Assembly: GCF_963082655.1 (NCBI RefSeq)
Contig: NC_081553.1
Span: 14,970,643 to 15,034,642 of the forward strand
Source: Stomoxys calcitrans
Taxonomy: Eukaryota; Arthropoda; Insecta; Diptera; Muscidae
DNA length: 64,000 nucleotides
Reading direction: 5' to 3'
Positions 1-11,496 of this stretch are shown here, piece after piece (positions within the stretch are counted from its first letter, which is position 1; each line of letters begins with the position of its first letter). The notes under the pieces were generated by a model that did not search any database, had not been told where the DNA came from, and saw only the letters and a program-made list of their open reading frames with translations. The position numbers and the translations under genes were made by a program.

Positions 1-776
1 CATCGGAACCCTTCATTATCACTTCAATCATATTAACGGTGATAAGTAGAAAATATTTATTTTAATCATATTAAAGCAAGTCTTACTCACTCACTCTCAC
101 TGCGGTAGCTTAGCTTGAAACAGCTAAAGCCAAAATTGCAAAAATGGATTGGATTTTTATGGATTCTAAATTCCTTGTCTAAATGGTTGTTTTATTCTTT
201 GCCAACTTCTTAAAAGTCAATATCCAACAATGGGGGTAGTTACTCAGTTGACATTCTTGAAAACTTTGAACTTGTTATTGTTCACTGAACAATTGTAAAG
301 GCAAAACCAAACATTTTTATTATTGGAACGATTTCTAAATTTAGATTTAGTAGATTTTGAACGTTCATCCGCCGAACTATTTCAGGTGTTGTTGTAATTT
401 AGGCAACGCTACCAGCATCATTATAACTATTTAATATAGATATAATAGTGTGAACTTCCTTTGTTCAGCTACCCTGTGCGTACATACAAAAGTGAAGGAG
501 CAGAGGCAATATCTTCACCGACCGATTATTTTTAATGAAAGAAGAAAAACAAATTATTTTTATTGTTTTTTTAATATTAAGCTATTTATTCACATTGGTT
601 TATCATTTATACATATTAACCTAAGAAACAGGAAGAATTTTGGGAAGAAGAAAATCAATAAGATATAATAAGCTATAAGGGGAGATCCATAATATTTATT
701 CAATATTTTCTAAATAAATCATTATAATAAAGTGCTAAAATCTTAAAATATATTTTATAAATAAATGTGACTAGAG
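1..776. other. AT-rich intergenic sequence, no gene seen
   Basis: No convincing coding exon on either strand. On the minus strand the part next to 777 is the 3' flank of the NPC2 gene; a TTTATT at about 695-700 is an AATAAA poly(A) signal for that gene when read on the minus strand. A short segment near 465-490 (CAGCTACCCTGT) recalls the foldback repeat at 1.7-2.3 kb. Confidence 0.5.
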
Positions 777-1452
777 TTAGTTTAATTGACTTTCATTAAT
801 TGCAGCTGTTGAATTCAAGGCTGTTAAGAATTTAGAACCCCCAGCATTGCCTTTTTTCACTTTTATATCACATTTGAAGCAAGTCAAAAGTTCTCCATCC
901 TGATTTTCCAAATAGATTTCAATGTTTACACTGATTTCGGGATAATTGGCAGAGACGGGAAACAAAAAGAAATAGGTCACATCCTCTGTGGGATAGAGAG
1001 GACAATAGGCTCCGTACATCAGATTGGAGCATACATCTTTGACTTCGTCGGGCAACTCATAGGGCACGGTTACACCAAAAGTTTTAGCTTTAACCAGAGT
1101 TGTGGCAGTGGTAACATGTTTATCTAAGCAGATGAGAACATTATTAATAGTTTTTTGGTATTATTTTAAGCCCAAATTTTGACTCACAGGTGACAAATTC
1201 AATTTCCATTTCTACATTGGTGCCCTTAACAATATCACAGGGTGGTACTTCACAGCCTTTTACACGAACTTCCAAAGGAAAAGGTTTGCCGGCATCACCT
1301 TTAAATTTTGCACATATTAAATAAATAAATTTTCAATAAAGTTTTTTTTTTTTAATTTTTATTCAAGTTTTCATTTGCATTTTCTTACATCTTTTCACCT
1401 CAGTGGCTTGACTTAAGACTACCACAGCACAAATTACCAGAAAACGCAACAT
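777..1452 (-). CDS. NPC2-type secreted lipid-binding protein (ML domain), three exons
   Basis: Predicted small secreted protein of the NPC2/ML family, which binds sterols and other lipids in an immunoglobulin-like beta sandwich. The exons, read on the minus strand, are 1452-1389, 1298-1188 and 1123-777. Both introns are short and phase 1: the first has donor GTAAG and acceptor AAAG, the second donor GTGAGT and acceptor GCTTAG. Joined, they give 173 residues. The N-terminus MLRFLVICAVVVLSQATE is a clear signal peptide. The six NPC2 cysteines fall at about residues 22, 37, 42, 90, 99 and 140, and there is an extra one at 143. The family hallmarks PYELP, DVCSN, YGAYCP and EDVTY are visible, followed by the usual C-terminal CDIKVKK strand. 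A tail of about 24 residues after KVKK is longer than in most members. All splice sites keep the frame and no stop interrupts it, so the gene looks intact. It is a diverged paralogue of the two NPC2 genes at 24 and 31 kb. The exact NPC2 subtype and ligand cannot be read from the sequence. Confidence 0.9.
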
Positions 1453-1460
1453 TTTTCTTA

Positions 1461-1694
1461 AATAAATGACTTTTTTTAATTTATAAGAATTATAACGCGC
1501 GATGTTTGCTCTTCAAACACTTTATTGTTTGTATGAAGTAACGCCCCTTTGCTTGCAGATTTTATGGGATCGCATTACCTTCGTCTCCATGAGCATTGTG
1601 ATTCGCAAAATTTTTTAATCTTATCGTAACATTCGGTATTTGCGAATGTTTTACGAATTTGGGAATCTACCGAAAAGAGAGTGACTTAATAGTG
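1461..1694. other. Upstream flank of the 0.8-kb NPC2 gene
   Basis: Read on the minus strand this is the promoter side of the NPC2 gene. TATA-like strings (TATAAA at 1485-1480 and TTATAA around 1496) are present, but neither sits at a good distance from the ATG with a clear initiator, so I do not call a start site. No other gene is visible. Confidence 0.35.
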
Positions 1695-2290
1695 TGTGTG
1701 AGAGATCATTTTATGGCAGCAACTATCCATACAAAGTTAAGAAATATATATTAAAAATTGCCGTATTTAAGGCGCTAGCCGAAATGTCCACACATTTCAT
1801 ACATATTGTTGAAGACAATTCAACAAATATATATACTATACTTCATACATTTTTGTCATTTGAACCGATAAAAAATATTTTCAACCAAAAAACATGTGGT
1901 CGTTTGAAATAGTAACACTTTGTGTCAGCTACCCTGTACATTTGCGAAGGATCCTTTCCTTCGAACTTAGAAGACCGTATAAAGTACAAACCAGTCTTAT
2001 AAGTTCGAGGAAAAGGATCCTTCGCAAATGTGCAGGGTAGCTGACACAAAGTGTTACTATTTCAAACGACCACATGTTTTTTGGTTGAAAATATTTTTTA
2101 TCGATTCAAATGATAAAAATGAATGGAAGTAACCTTAATTTTAGAATGCATTCACTTTTGCTCGAAATTACCATTTTGCTCAGAGTCAGTCAAAAAACAA
2201 GTTGCAAGGTGTACGAATATAATTTGTGGTTTTTTTGGCCCATTCCTGTAAAATGGCTTTCTATAGAGCATCCATCCATAATGTGATATT
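1695..2290. repeat. Foldback (palindromic) repeat, family G, copy 1
   Basis: The centre is a large palindrome: 1848 to about 1975 pairs with about 1995 to 2121, arms of about 130 bp with few mismatches and a spacer of about 20 bp. The arms carry CAGCTACCCTG and TTTGCGAAGGATCC. The right part (about 2040-2230) is similar to 47865-48065, so this is a dispersed repeat and not a one-off hairpin. No coding capacity is seen. A foldback or MITE-like DNA element is the likeliest explanation. Confidence 0.7.
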
Positions 2291-2299
2291 TTTAAATAC

Positions 2300-3268
2300 T
2301 AATGTCGTCACTCTGTTTGTACCATTTCGAAATATGCGTTTGAGACCCCATAAAGTATATATATCTTTGATCGTCATGTCATTTTAAGTCGATCTAGCCA
2401 TGTCCGTCCGTCTGTCTGTCGAAAGCTCGCTAACTTTCGAAGGAGTAAAGCTAGCCGCTTTGAATTTTGCACAAATACTTCTTATAGGTGTAGGTCGGGT
2501 GGGATTGTAAATGGACCATATCGGTCCATGACTTATGGGTCTTGACTTCTGGGGTCTTGACTTTTTTAGCCTCTAGAGGGCGCAATTCCAATCAGTTTTG
2601 GCTGACATTTGGCACGACGTGTTTTGTCATGACTTCCAATAACTGAACCAAGTATGGTTTCAATCGGTTCACAACCGGATGTAGCTGCCGTATAAACCGA
2701 TCTTGAATCTTGACTTCTTGAGCCACGGGCGGACGCAATTCTTATCCCATTTGACTGAAATTTTGCACGATGTGTTTTCTTATGTCTTTCAACAACTGTG
2801 CAAAGTATGGTTCAAATCGGTCCATTACCTTATATAGCTGCCATATAAACTGATCTGGGATCTTGACTTCTTGAGCCTCTTTAGGGCGCAATTATTATCT
2901 TATTTGGGTGAAATTTTGTACAACGGCTTCTCCCTCCAACATAGATGTCAAATATGGTCTGAATGGGTCTATAACCTAATACAACTCCCCTATAAAACGA
3001 TCTCCCTATTTTACATTTTGAGACCCTTAAAGGGCGAAAACCTTATTCGATTTGGCTGAAACTTTACACAATGACTTCTACTGTGGTCTCCAACATTATT
3101 TCCATTATGGTCCGAATCGAACCATAACTTGATATAGTTCCAATAACATAGCAATTCTTTCGTCTGTTTGCCTAAAAAGAGACACCGGAAAAAGAACTCG
3201 ACAAATGCGATCCATGGTGGAGGGTATATAAGGTTCGGCCCGGCCGAACTTAGCACGCTTTTACTTGT
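2300..3268 (-). mobile_element. 153-bp-repeat element, type B, nearly full length
   Basis: Reading the minus strand, the element opens at 3268 with ACAAGTAAAAGCGTGCTAAG and the hairpin TTCGGCCGGGCCGAA, then TATACCCTCCACCATGGATC. Degenerate monomers follow, each with GATCGGTTTATATGGCAGC and AAATTTCAGCCAAATCGG. It then runs into the GACRGACR tract (GTCCGTCCGTCTGTCTGTC on the plus strand at about 2402-2420) and the core near TATATATC. The last bases of the usual end are missing. It is non-coding, and its features match the mini-me/DINE class of non-autonomous elements of flies. Confidence 0.8.
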
Positions 3269-3505
3269 TTAGTCCTTATCTTGGTCTCTAAATGGGCCCA
3301 AATCGAAAAATTCTTCGGATTGGTATCTGGCGATTTGAATAGCCACTGTGTAGACGAAATGAAGTGCGGAACATGATTTTTTAGCCATTCTTGGTTTACA
3401 CGTACTTGAGGTGACGGTGCTGAGTCTCGGTCTACGACCGAAATCTTTCCATTATATTTTTCTGGTCGCATTTTGACACCAGGCTCGACGTAATCATCAT
3501 CATCA
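3262..3505 (-). pseudogene. Mariner transposase fragment, C-terminal catalytic part
   Basis: The minus strand encodes a mariner-like stretch: DYVEPGVKM, then a degraded middle catalytic region (VDRDSAPSP where members have QQDSAP), then QEWLKNHVPHFISS, the SPDTNP motif holding the third catalytic aspartate, and FSIWAHLETK. Both ends are missing. It abuts the hairpin end of the type B element at 3268. It is a relic and cannot encode active transposase. Confidence 0.75.
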
Positions 3506-3790
3506 CTTAAGATGGAAAATTACTTCGGATGGCCTTGGATAAGTAAACACGACAATTTTGTGAGTTTACGGATTACTCAATTGAGAAATTTTACTCATCA
3601 GACAACACAATGTGCGGAAATTCACCACGTTCGCGCATGCGCAGCAATTCAAAGCTCTTTTCAATCATGCCATTACATTACGTACGAAAAATTTAAAATG
3701 ACCAATGGATATAGGAATAAAAATGTAATTTTTTCGATTAAATAGAGCTTTTATTTCATTGAATATACATGCAGACAGATGTTTCTAAAA
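3506..3790. other. Short unannotated stretch
   Basis: An open frame of about 77 codons on the plus strand resembles no family I know and overlaps nothing else. It may be further mariner debris, but I cannot support that. Confidence 0.3.
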
Positions 3791-4732
3791 ACAAGTAAAA
3801 AGGCGTTAAGTTCGGCAGGGCCGAACTTTGGATACTCACCACCTCAGGTACATATATAAACCACCTTTTGTCATAATCCGATGAAAAATGTATGTATATA
3901 ATGTATGCCCCCATATCAGCTTTATCGAAATATGGTCCTATTTGGACCAAATTCGACACGGATATTGAGTCGTCTAATAAGTACAAGTCATTGTTCAATT
4001 TTGCAGATCAAAATATTGGTCTTTTTGGTAGCCATATCGAAATATTGACTGATATGAACCATATACGACATGGATGTCGAAAAGTCTAACATAAGTCACT
4101 GTGTCAAATTTAAGCGTAATCAGATTATAGATGTGCCTTTATGGGGCCAAGACTTTAAATTGAGAGATCGGTCTAAATGGCAGCAATATCCAAATCTGGA
4201 CCGATCTGAGCCAAATTGAAGAAGAATGTCGAAGGCTCCAACACAACTTACTGTCCCAAATTTCGGCGAAATCGCACAGTAAATGCGCCTTTTGTGGGGC
4301 CAAGGCCTTAAATCGAGAGATCGGTCTATATGACAGCTATATCGAAATCTGGACCGATCTGAGCCATATTGCAAAAAGACGTCGAGGGACCTAACACAAA
4401 TCACTGTCCCAAATTTCAGGAAAAATCGGATAATAAATGTGGCTTTTATAGGCCTAAGACCCTAAATAGGCTGATCGGTCTATATGGGGCTATATCAAGA
4501 TATATTCCGATAAAGCTCATGTTCAAAATTAACCGGCTTATGGACAAAAAAAATCTGTGCAATGCTTCAGCTCAATATCTCTCTTTTTAAAGACTGTAGC
4601 GTGAATTCAACAGAAAGACGGACAGACGGACAAACATGGCTAGATCGTCTTATATTTTTACGCTGATCCGGAATATGTATACTTCATAGGGTCGGAAATA
4701 GATATTTCGATGTGTTGCAAACGGAATGACAA
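3791..4732 (+). mobile_element. 153-bp-repeat element, type A
   Basis: Starts ACAAGTAAAAAGGCGTTAAG followed by a slightly imperfect hairpin (TTCGGCAGGGCCGAA) and TTGGATACTCACCACCTC. Tandem monomers follow (GATCGGTCTATATGGCAGC, GGACCGATCTGAGCC, AAATTTC...AAATCGGA). Then comes a (GACG)n tract at about 4615-4632 and the core GGGTCGGAAATAG...GTGTTGCAAACGGAATGACAA. The final GGTGGTGGGTATAAAA is missing. Confidence 0.8.
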
Positions 4733-4838
4733 GTCTTATGAATGCAAATAGTGACAGCTCTTACGACATGTCTGTTCGTGTAAAAGGAGCTTAAGACCGT
4801 GTGCCTTTTGGAACCCACAAGGCTTTACCTTGAGCCCG

Positions 4839-4942
4839 TTTTTATACCCACCACCATAGGATAGAAGGTATACGAGTACTAATCTAGTCTTTCCGTTAGG
4901 GTAGGTTGGATGGGATTGCAATTGGGCCATACCGGTCCATAG
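4839..4942 (-). mobile_element. Deletion derivative of a type B element
   Basis: TTTTTATACCCACCACCATAGGA is the type B end read in reverse. It then jumps directly to the GGTAGGTTGGATGGGATTGCAA segment and stops after GGTCCATAG, so the (GTCY)n core has been deleted. Confidence 0.6.
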
Positions 4943-6141
4943 TTAGATTAAGATAAAAAGCGCTATAATATTGGTTATTAAGTGCTATTTGAAGAGTCTG
5001 AAGGACCCACAAAGATTGAATCTTGGCAAAAACATTAGAGCAATTTTTCTGCGATAATTAATGCTGGCGACAGTTGTTAGGTCATCAGCCATGTAAAACT
5101 TTTTTATGAAGAAGTCCCAATCCGAACAGACTAGGATATAAAGAGGAGGTCACCTATCATGGATCTTTAATTTGAATCGAACAGCACTGATTGATAAGAA
5201 AAACGTTTTTCCGTTATTCTTTTAAGGGAAGTTCGCAAATTACAAAAATTTAAAGTTGTTTAAGGGTTTCTTATAAATTTATAGCATTTGCTTAAAGTTC
5301 ACATACCAAATCCTTTAACAATAAAAGGATTTGCCAAAAAAAAGTGTCCTAAAATCCAAATATTGAACAATGAAATTAGAAAATCATTATCGATTTTCGA
5401 TGATTGAAAAGCGTTCATGTAACAAGATTTTTCCTGATAGCTTATCATCAAATGAACATCAATAGCCGACACAAATCCCCTTATACTATAAAGGTCATAT
5501 ACACACATACATACGTATATACACACATCCCTTGTAAGGTATTAGGAAAAAATCAAAGGTAGGTAAAAGGAAGTTCATACATGTTAAACTCAAGGGAATA
5601 ATGTCACTACAATATAGGATGGAAACAACCTTCCAAAAAAGGGGTGTTTTTACTTGGGTTGTGTTGACAACCACTGTGAATAAAGTGTTGGTATACAAAT
5701 TCTTATATTCTTGCCTTCTTTGTAGGTATGTTGCAAAATTTCACGCAAAACTAAGAGGAAGTATAACAGCCAGTAAACAAAAATATTACCTCTTGTACAA
5801 TCCTGTGGGGTAGTCTGTTAGTGCTTAATGGAATGAATCATATAGTAAAAGACATAGTGAGATATTATTGTTGGGTATAACATTTGCTGGTGTATATATC
5901 ATTGGAACAACCCAGATCAATAGGCAAATGACTAAACTGTCATCTACTTGCCATCTGAAGTGAGGTGTACTATGGCGAAAGTAGGCTTTTTGGCTGTGCA
6001 TCCGAGAAGTACTTTAAGAAGGACATGCGACACAGTACTTTAATAACACGAGTTCATATCAAGGTACATCAATAAAAAGGAATATCAAGCGGTTAGCAAT
6101 CAAAATATTTGCTGAACACCAATTGACAGATTTGATATTTG
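4943..6141. other. Mostly unique intergenic sequence with a SINE fragment
   Basis: Only 5062-5205 is recognised: a degraded 3' half of the tRNA-derived SINE on the plus strand (AATGCTGGCGACAG, CATGTAAAACTT, then AGGAGG and a diverged AATCGAACAGCACTGATTGA). The rest shows no gene and no repeat that I recognise. Confidence 0.5.
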
Positions 6142-6143
6142 TA

Positions 6144-6379
6144 TTGGGTTGCCCAAAAAGTAATTGCAGATTTTTTAAAAGAAAGTAAATGCATTTTTAA
6201 TAAAACTTAGAATGAACTTTAATCAAATATACTTTTTTTACACTTTTTTTCTAAAGCAAGCTAAAAGTAACAGCTGATAACTGACAGAAGAAAGAATGCA
6301 ATTACAGAGTCACAAGCTGTGAAAAATTTGTCAACGCCGACTATATGAAAAATCCGCAATTACTTTTTGGGCAACCCAA
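6144..6379. mobile_element. 236-bp mariner-type MITE with TA target duplication
   Basis: Terminal inverted repeats of about 32 bp begin TTGGGTTGCCCAAAAAGTAA at both ends; I see one mismatch in the first 32 positions. TA dinucleotides flank both ends (6142-6143 and 6380-6381), as expected for Tc1/mariner insertion. The inside is AT-rich and non-coding. This is a complete non-autonomous element that a related transposase would have moved. Confidence 0.92.
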
Positions 6380-6590
6380 TAGTTATGGTCCAACTGCATC
6401 GTACTTTTCGGGCAAACATTTTTGTTGTTGGGCAACTAAAACTACAATCTAACAGTATATCATGAGTACATCTATAGAAGATGTCTGATTTCGGTGGATA
6501 ATTATCTGATGTGATAGATGTTGGTATAGATATTGGGCTTTTACTTCCATGACGTTAAAGATTCAATTTACGAGTTAAATCTTATATATA

Positions 6591-7350
6591 ACAAGTAAGA
6601 GCGTGCTTAGTTAGGCCTGGCCGAATCTTATATACACTCCACCATGGACCTTATTTGTCGAACTCTTGCCACGGTATCTCTTTTTAGGCAAACAAAGGAT
6701 AAAAGAAAATAATTGTTATGTTATTGGAACAATATCAAGAAATGGTTCATTTCGGACCATTATTGTAAAATTTCCGCAAAATCTAGTAAGAATTGCGCAC
6801 TTTAGGGGTTGAAGAAGTAAAATAAGGAGATCGGTTTATAGGGGAGCTGTATTAGGCTATAAACCGATTCATGTCATATTCGACACGTATGTTAAAGGTC
6901 AATGGAGAAGCCGTTGTACAAAATTTCAGCCAAATCGGATAATACTTGCGCCCTTTAGAGGCTCAAGAAGTCAAAATCCCATGTTGGTTTATATGACAGC
7001 TATATCAGGTTATGGACCGATTTGAACTATTCTTAGCACAGTTGTTGAAAGTCATAACAAAACACGTCGTGGTAAATTTCAGATAAATCGGATAGTAATT
7101 GCTCCCTGTAGACGCTCAAGAAGTCAAGACCGCAGATCGGTTTATATGGCAGCTATTCAGGTGGTGGACCGATTTGAATCATTCTTAACACAGTAGTTGA
7201 AAGTCATAACAAAATACGTCATGCAATATTTCAGCCAAATCGGATAAGAATTGTGCTCTCTAGTGGCTCAAAAAGTCAAGATCCCAGATCGGTTTATATG
7301 GCAGCTATATCAAAACGTGGACCGATATAGCCCATTTACAATCCCAAACT
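6591..7350 (+). mobile_element. 153-bp-repeat element, type B, 3' truncated
   Basis: Starts ACAAGTAAGAGCGTGCTTAG and a hairpin with two changes, then TATACACTCCACCATGGACC. Four or five monomers follow with GATCGGTTTATATGGCAGC and AAATTTCAGCCAAATCGGAT. It ends after CCCATTTACAATCCCAA, before the (GACG)n tract. Confidence 0.8.
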
Positions 7351-7359
7351 TTAAGGCAG

Positions 7360-8244
7360 CTCGATATTCATAGTTTTTAGGGCCCATACCCCAAACCGGA
7401 CATATTTGCGGGCTTTTGCAATAAGGGATTTAAATGAATGGTATTTAAGATTAGAAAACGAAATCGATATCCAATTTTGAGGCTAATTTCCATATGGGGT
7501 TCAAATAAATGATATATATATATATGGGAATAGAGTATGTTGCTGATATATTTTCGGGGCTTAGTGTTTGGAGGACCACCCCACTCCCCAAAACACCCCT
7601 AAATCGGGCATATTTACCGACCATGTCAGTGTGGGGCTTAAATTCGGGACCAATTTTCTGGTCTGGTCTTTCCCAAAATACGCCACAAACAGCAATTTTT
7701 TACTGGCCATCGCAATATGGGGCTCAAACGAAGGTATTTGGGAGTAGAATGCGAATTTGATATCCAAGTGTAGGTCCATGTATTGAGGGCATCACCCCTT
7801 TACCAAAACACCCCCCAAAGGGTAAAAATTTTTCGACCATGGCAATATGTGGCTCAAATGGAAGGCGTTTGAGATTAGAAAACGAATTTGATAAATTCGT
7901 CCTGTAAACTCTCCCTCAAAACCAATGGCAGTATGGAGTTTAAATAAATGGTATTTGAGAGAAGAGCACGATTATGATATTTTTTCGGGGCCAAGTATCA
8001 AACATCATGAGAATGTCGGGCTGAAATAAAGTATTTTAAGAATGGAGCACACCTTACATCCAAACTTAAATTCGTAGACCAATAAAGATCAGATATTGTT
8101 AATCTGTTTGTCAAGCGACATACTATTTTCGTAGCATGGTATTTCACTAAAAGCTCTTTAATTGTCGAAAATGAATATTCCAAGGAAAATTTTGTTCTAT
8201 ATAAAGTAAAAGAAGGCGCAGCGAAGCGGGCCCGGTCCAGCTAG
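7360..8244 (+). mobile_element. Type C Helitron-like element, 3' part
   Basis: Made of diverged units with strings such as ATATGGGGTTCAAATAAATG, GATATCCAA and CCCCAAAACACC. The end is GAAGGCGCAGCGAAGCGGGC, then CCGGTCCAG, then CTAG at 8241-8244 followed by T. A GC-rich end followed by CTAG|T is what Helitron 3' ends (CTRR, inserting between A and T) look like. The 5' end is missing. No Rep/helicase coding is seen, so it is a non-autonomous copy. Confidence 0.6.
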
Positions 8245-8247
8245 TAA

Positions 8248-9959
8248 AGTACATACATTCTTGATCAGCTAAAAAATCTAAGACGATCTAGCCATGTCTG
8301 TCTGTCTGTCTGTTGAAATCACGCTACAGTCTTTAAAAAGAGAGATATTGAGCTGAAACTTTGCACAGATTCTTTTTTTTTTTTCCATAAGGAGGTTAAG
8401 TTCCAAGATGGCTATATCAATCTTTATCTTGATATAGCCCTCGTATAGACTGATCCGTCGATTTAGCGTCTTAGGCACATAAAAGCATTGAGTTTTTTTA
8501 GGCCCTTTGACAACCTTCGTCAATTTGGCCCCGATCGGTCCAGATTTGGACATAGCTGCTATATAGACCGATCTCTCGATTTAAGGACTTGCGCCCATAA
8601 AAGCCACATTTATTTCCCGATTTTGCTGAAAGTAAGTTATATTAGGCCCTTCGACATCCTTTGTTAATTTAGCCCCGAATGGTTCAGATTTGGATATTAC
8701 TGCCATATGGACCTATCCTCCGATTTAGGGTCTTAGGCCCATAAAAGCCACATTTATTGTCCGATTTTGCTGAAATTTGGGATGGTGAGTTATATTAGGT
8801 CCTTCGACATCCTTAGTTTATCTAGCCAAGATCGCTCCAGATTTGGATATAGTTGCCAAATTGACCGATCTCTCGATTTAAGGACTTGCGCCCATAAAAG
8901 GCGCATTTATTGTCCGATGCCGCCGAAATTTAGGAAAGTGAGTTGTGTTAGGCTCTTCGACCTCTTTAGTCAAGTTAGCCCAGATCGAACCAGATTTGGA
9001 TATAGCTGCCATATAGACCTATCCTCCGATTTAGGGTCTTAGGCCCATAAAAGCCACATTTATTGTCCGATTTTGCTGAAATTTGGATCCACCTTCAATT
9101 TGTTCTAGATCGATTCACATTTAGATATATAGCTGCCATATAGACCGATCACTCGATTTAAGGTTTTGGGCCCATAAAAGGCGCATTTATTGTCCGATGT
9201 CGTCGAAATTTGGTACAGTGAGTTGTGGTAGGCCCTTCGACATTCTTCTTCAATTTGGCCCAGATCGGTCCAGATTTGAATATAGCTGCCATATAGACCG
9301 ATTTCTCGATTTAAGGTTTCGGGCGCGTAAAAGGTGCATTTATTGTCCGATGTCGCCGAAATTTGGGACAGTGAGTTGAGTAAGGCTCTTCGACATCTTT
9401 CTTCAGTTTGGATCAGAACGGTCCAGATTTGGATATAGCTGTCCTATAGACCGATCTCTCGATTTAAGGTCTTGGGCCAATAAAAGGCGCATTTATTGTC
9501 CTATTTTGTCAAAATTTGGGACAGTGAGTTGTGTTAGGCCACTCGACATCTTTCTTCAATTTCGCTCAGATCGGTCCAGATTTGGATATAGCTGCCATAT
9601 AGACCGATATCTCGATTTAAAGTCTTGGCCCCAAAAAAGGCACATTTGTAATCCGATTTCACTGAAATTTGACACAATGACTAATGTTAGGCTTTTGCGA
9701 CATCCGTGTCGTATATGGTTCAGATCGGTTTAGTTTTAGATAAAGCTACTAAAAAGACCATTATTTTGTTCTACACAATTGAACAATGCCTTGTACTTAT
9801 TAGCAGTTGGTCCAAATCGGAACATATTTCGATATAGCTGCTATGGGGCATAAGGTATGCATTTTTTACCGGATTTTGATGAAAGGTGGTTTACATATAT
9901 AACCGTGGTGGTGGGTATCCAAAGTTCGGCCCGGCAGAACTTAACGCCTTTTTATTTGT
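8248..9959 (-). mobile_element. 153-bp-repeat element, type A, long copy with about nine monomers
   Basis: The minus-strand start lies at 9959 (AAAAAGGCGTTAAGTTC with a slightly imperfect hairpin). The plus-strand left part carries the core TTGATCAGC...GATCTAGCCATGTCTGTC. In between, the anchor TAGACCGAT and its variants recur at 8564, 8708, 8861, 9014, 9141, 9294, 9447 and 9600. Most intervals are exactly 153 bp, with indels making 144 and 127 in two of them. The few open frames here read through the repeats and are not genes. Confidence 0.85.
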
Positions 9960-11496
9960 ATTTAATTATTTGTTGATGGGATACAAGGATTTTAAGTTCT
10001 TAAATGAAAGTATACAAGTGTCCATAATAAACTGCGTTTTCATGAAATATTATACTGAAAATCATGCAATTGGTTTGCAATGTATCAATTTACTCTGTCT
10101 GAATCCTAGGATATACCTTAGTACACAGATTTCACAGAAATTAAATCAAAAATGCATTATGTATTAACACACCAATTACTTGATAGAATTTAATTAAAAG
10201 CCTAACAAATGGTCAGCAAAGATATGTCAACACAGTTTGGCAAGTGACAACCTGTGTTTAATTCCCCTTCATTGATATCCATCATTTATCATAGTTCATG
10301 CTTTGAGAAAAGGCAGACACAATCCAAAGCAAAGCGAGGACCAGAGGACGAAGAAATGTAGACTTTTCATTATGGTAGAATGTCATTTGTCAACACTTTG
10401 TAGCAGTGAGCGTGCCATCAATTAACTGTGCAATTTAATAATGTTTGGAATGTTCCATTTAGAAATTATTGAAAGAGACACAAGGAGCGTCAGGACAATA
10501 TGAATATTAATTAAGTTGTAGCTCATGGATCATGGTTCATGGTAGCCCTTCCCAGGAAGGGTCAATTAATGTAGGTATTTATGGAAATGTTAATAATGAG
10601 TAAATCATAGAGGCGTGTTTCATATCTATGTGTCTGTGATTTACCCACACCGAATGTCAACAGGTGTGAAGATAGAGAGAAATCAAAGGACTTTCCCTCA
10701 CCATAAAACATTTTAAAACGCACATGTATTCACGTTTTATATTATCCAATATTTGTCAAACAATGACAACTTAATTAGGTGACACCAAGGGTAAACAATG
10801 TGCATGGAAGCATTCAAACCTATCCACACAATGCCATCGCTGTTGTCCCTTATCCTTTGAAATGATTTGTATGGGTGTAATGGACGATGATTGTTGTTGC
10901 TGGTATGTGGTTTATGAAAAATATTGCTTTCCGCTTCGCTGACCTTCCTACTGTGCAGGGACAGTTGGTGTAAGGGGTTTGTGTTGTACGACTATAGCGT
11001 CGTAGGGCCAAACGAAACGAAGGATACATCATACTAGAAAGCCCTTCCGTGTGTAATAACGAGTAATGTTAAAAAGAGAAATCTGAAGAATAGGAAAAAT
11101 ATCAGCATTCGATATCACTTCACTAGTGCTGGTGACATTTGTGAGGTAGTAAGCCATGGAACATTTCACTTGAAAGTGGTATAATGTTTGGGTTCGGCTA
11201 TAAAACGAGTCACCTTTTCATTAAGCTAAACTTAAATCGGAAAGCACTCAATGTTATGAGTGAGGTATCCTAGGTTTCTCCTAGATTTCAACTAAATTAG
11301 TAGTTTAAGAACAAAATCCTCTCCTAAAAGACAAAAATCATGGTGTATTTAAATACCAAGCCTACACAGATAATAATTTAGTGGAATATAAAATCGTTAT
11401 CAAATAAAAGATTAGTTGATGCAATCATTTTTTACTTGAATATGAATTTTATTTCACTTACTGTCGTGATTGACATTTTCGCCATTTTCAACCAAA
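9960..11496. other. Mostly unique intergenic sequence with a degraded SINE piece
   Basis: 11125-11275 (plus) is a degraded SINE 3' half: GCTGGTGACATTTGTGAGG, GGGTTCGGCTATAAAA and CTTAAATCGGAAAGCACTC. Elsewhere no exon or known repeat is seen. The open frames at 9886-10167 and 10850-11032 lack any recognisable domain. Confidence 0.5.

Noticed and set aside
777..1067. Single-exon reading of the first NPC2 (start at GTG 1067)
   Set aside because: Two upstream exons with good splice sites, the missing cysteines and a signal peptide show that the start is at 1452.
4120..4404. Repeated arginine/serine-rich open frames on several elements (for example 4120-4404 minus, 8767-9042, 9197-9379 and 9506-9733 plus)
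   Set aside because: They share DRSRFGYSCHIDRSLDL-type text because they read through the 153-bp monomers. The same frame recurs in every copy with stops at random places, so it is not a protein family.
8248..9959. CRISPR array (regular 153-bp repeats)
   Set aside because: The units are contiguous monomers without repeat/spacer structure, in a eukaryotic genome.
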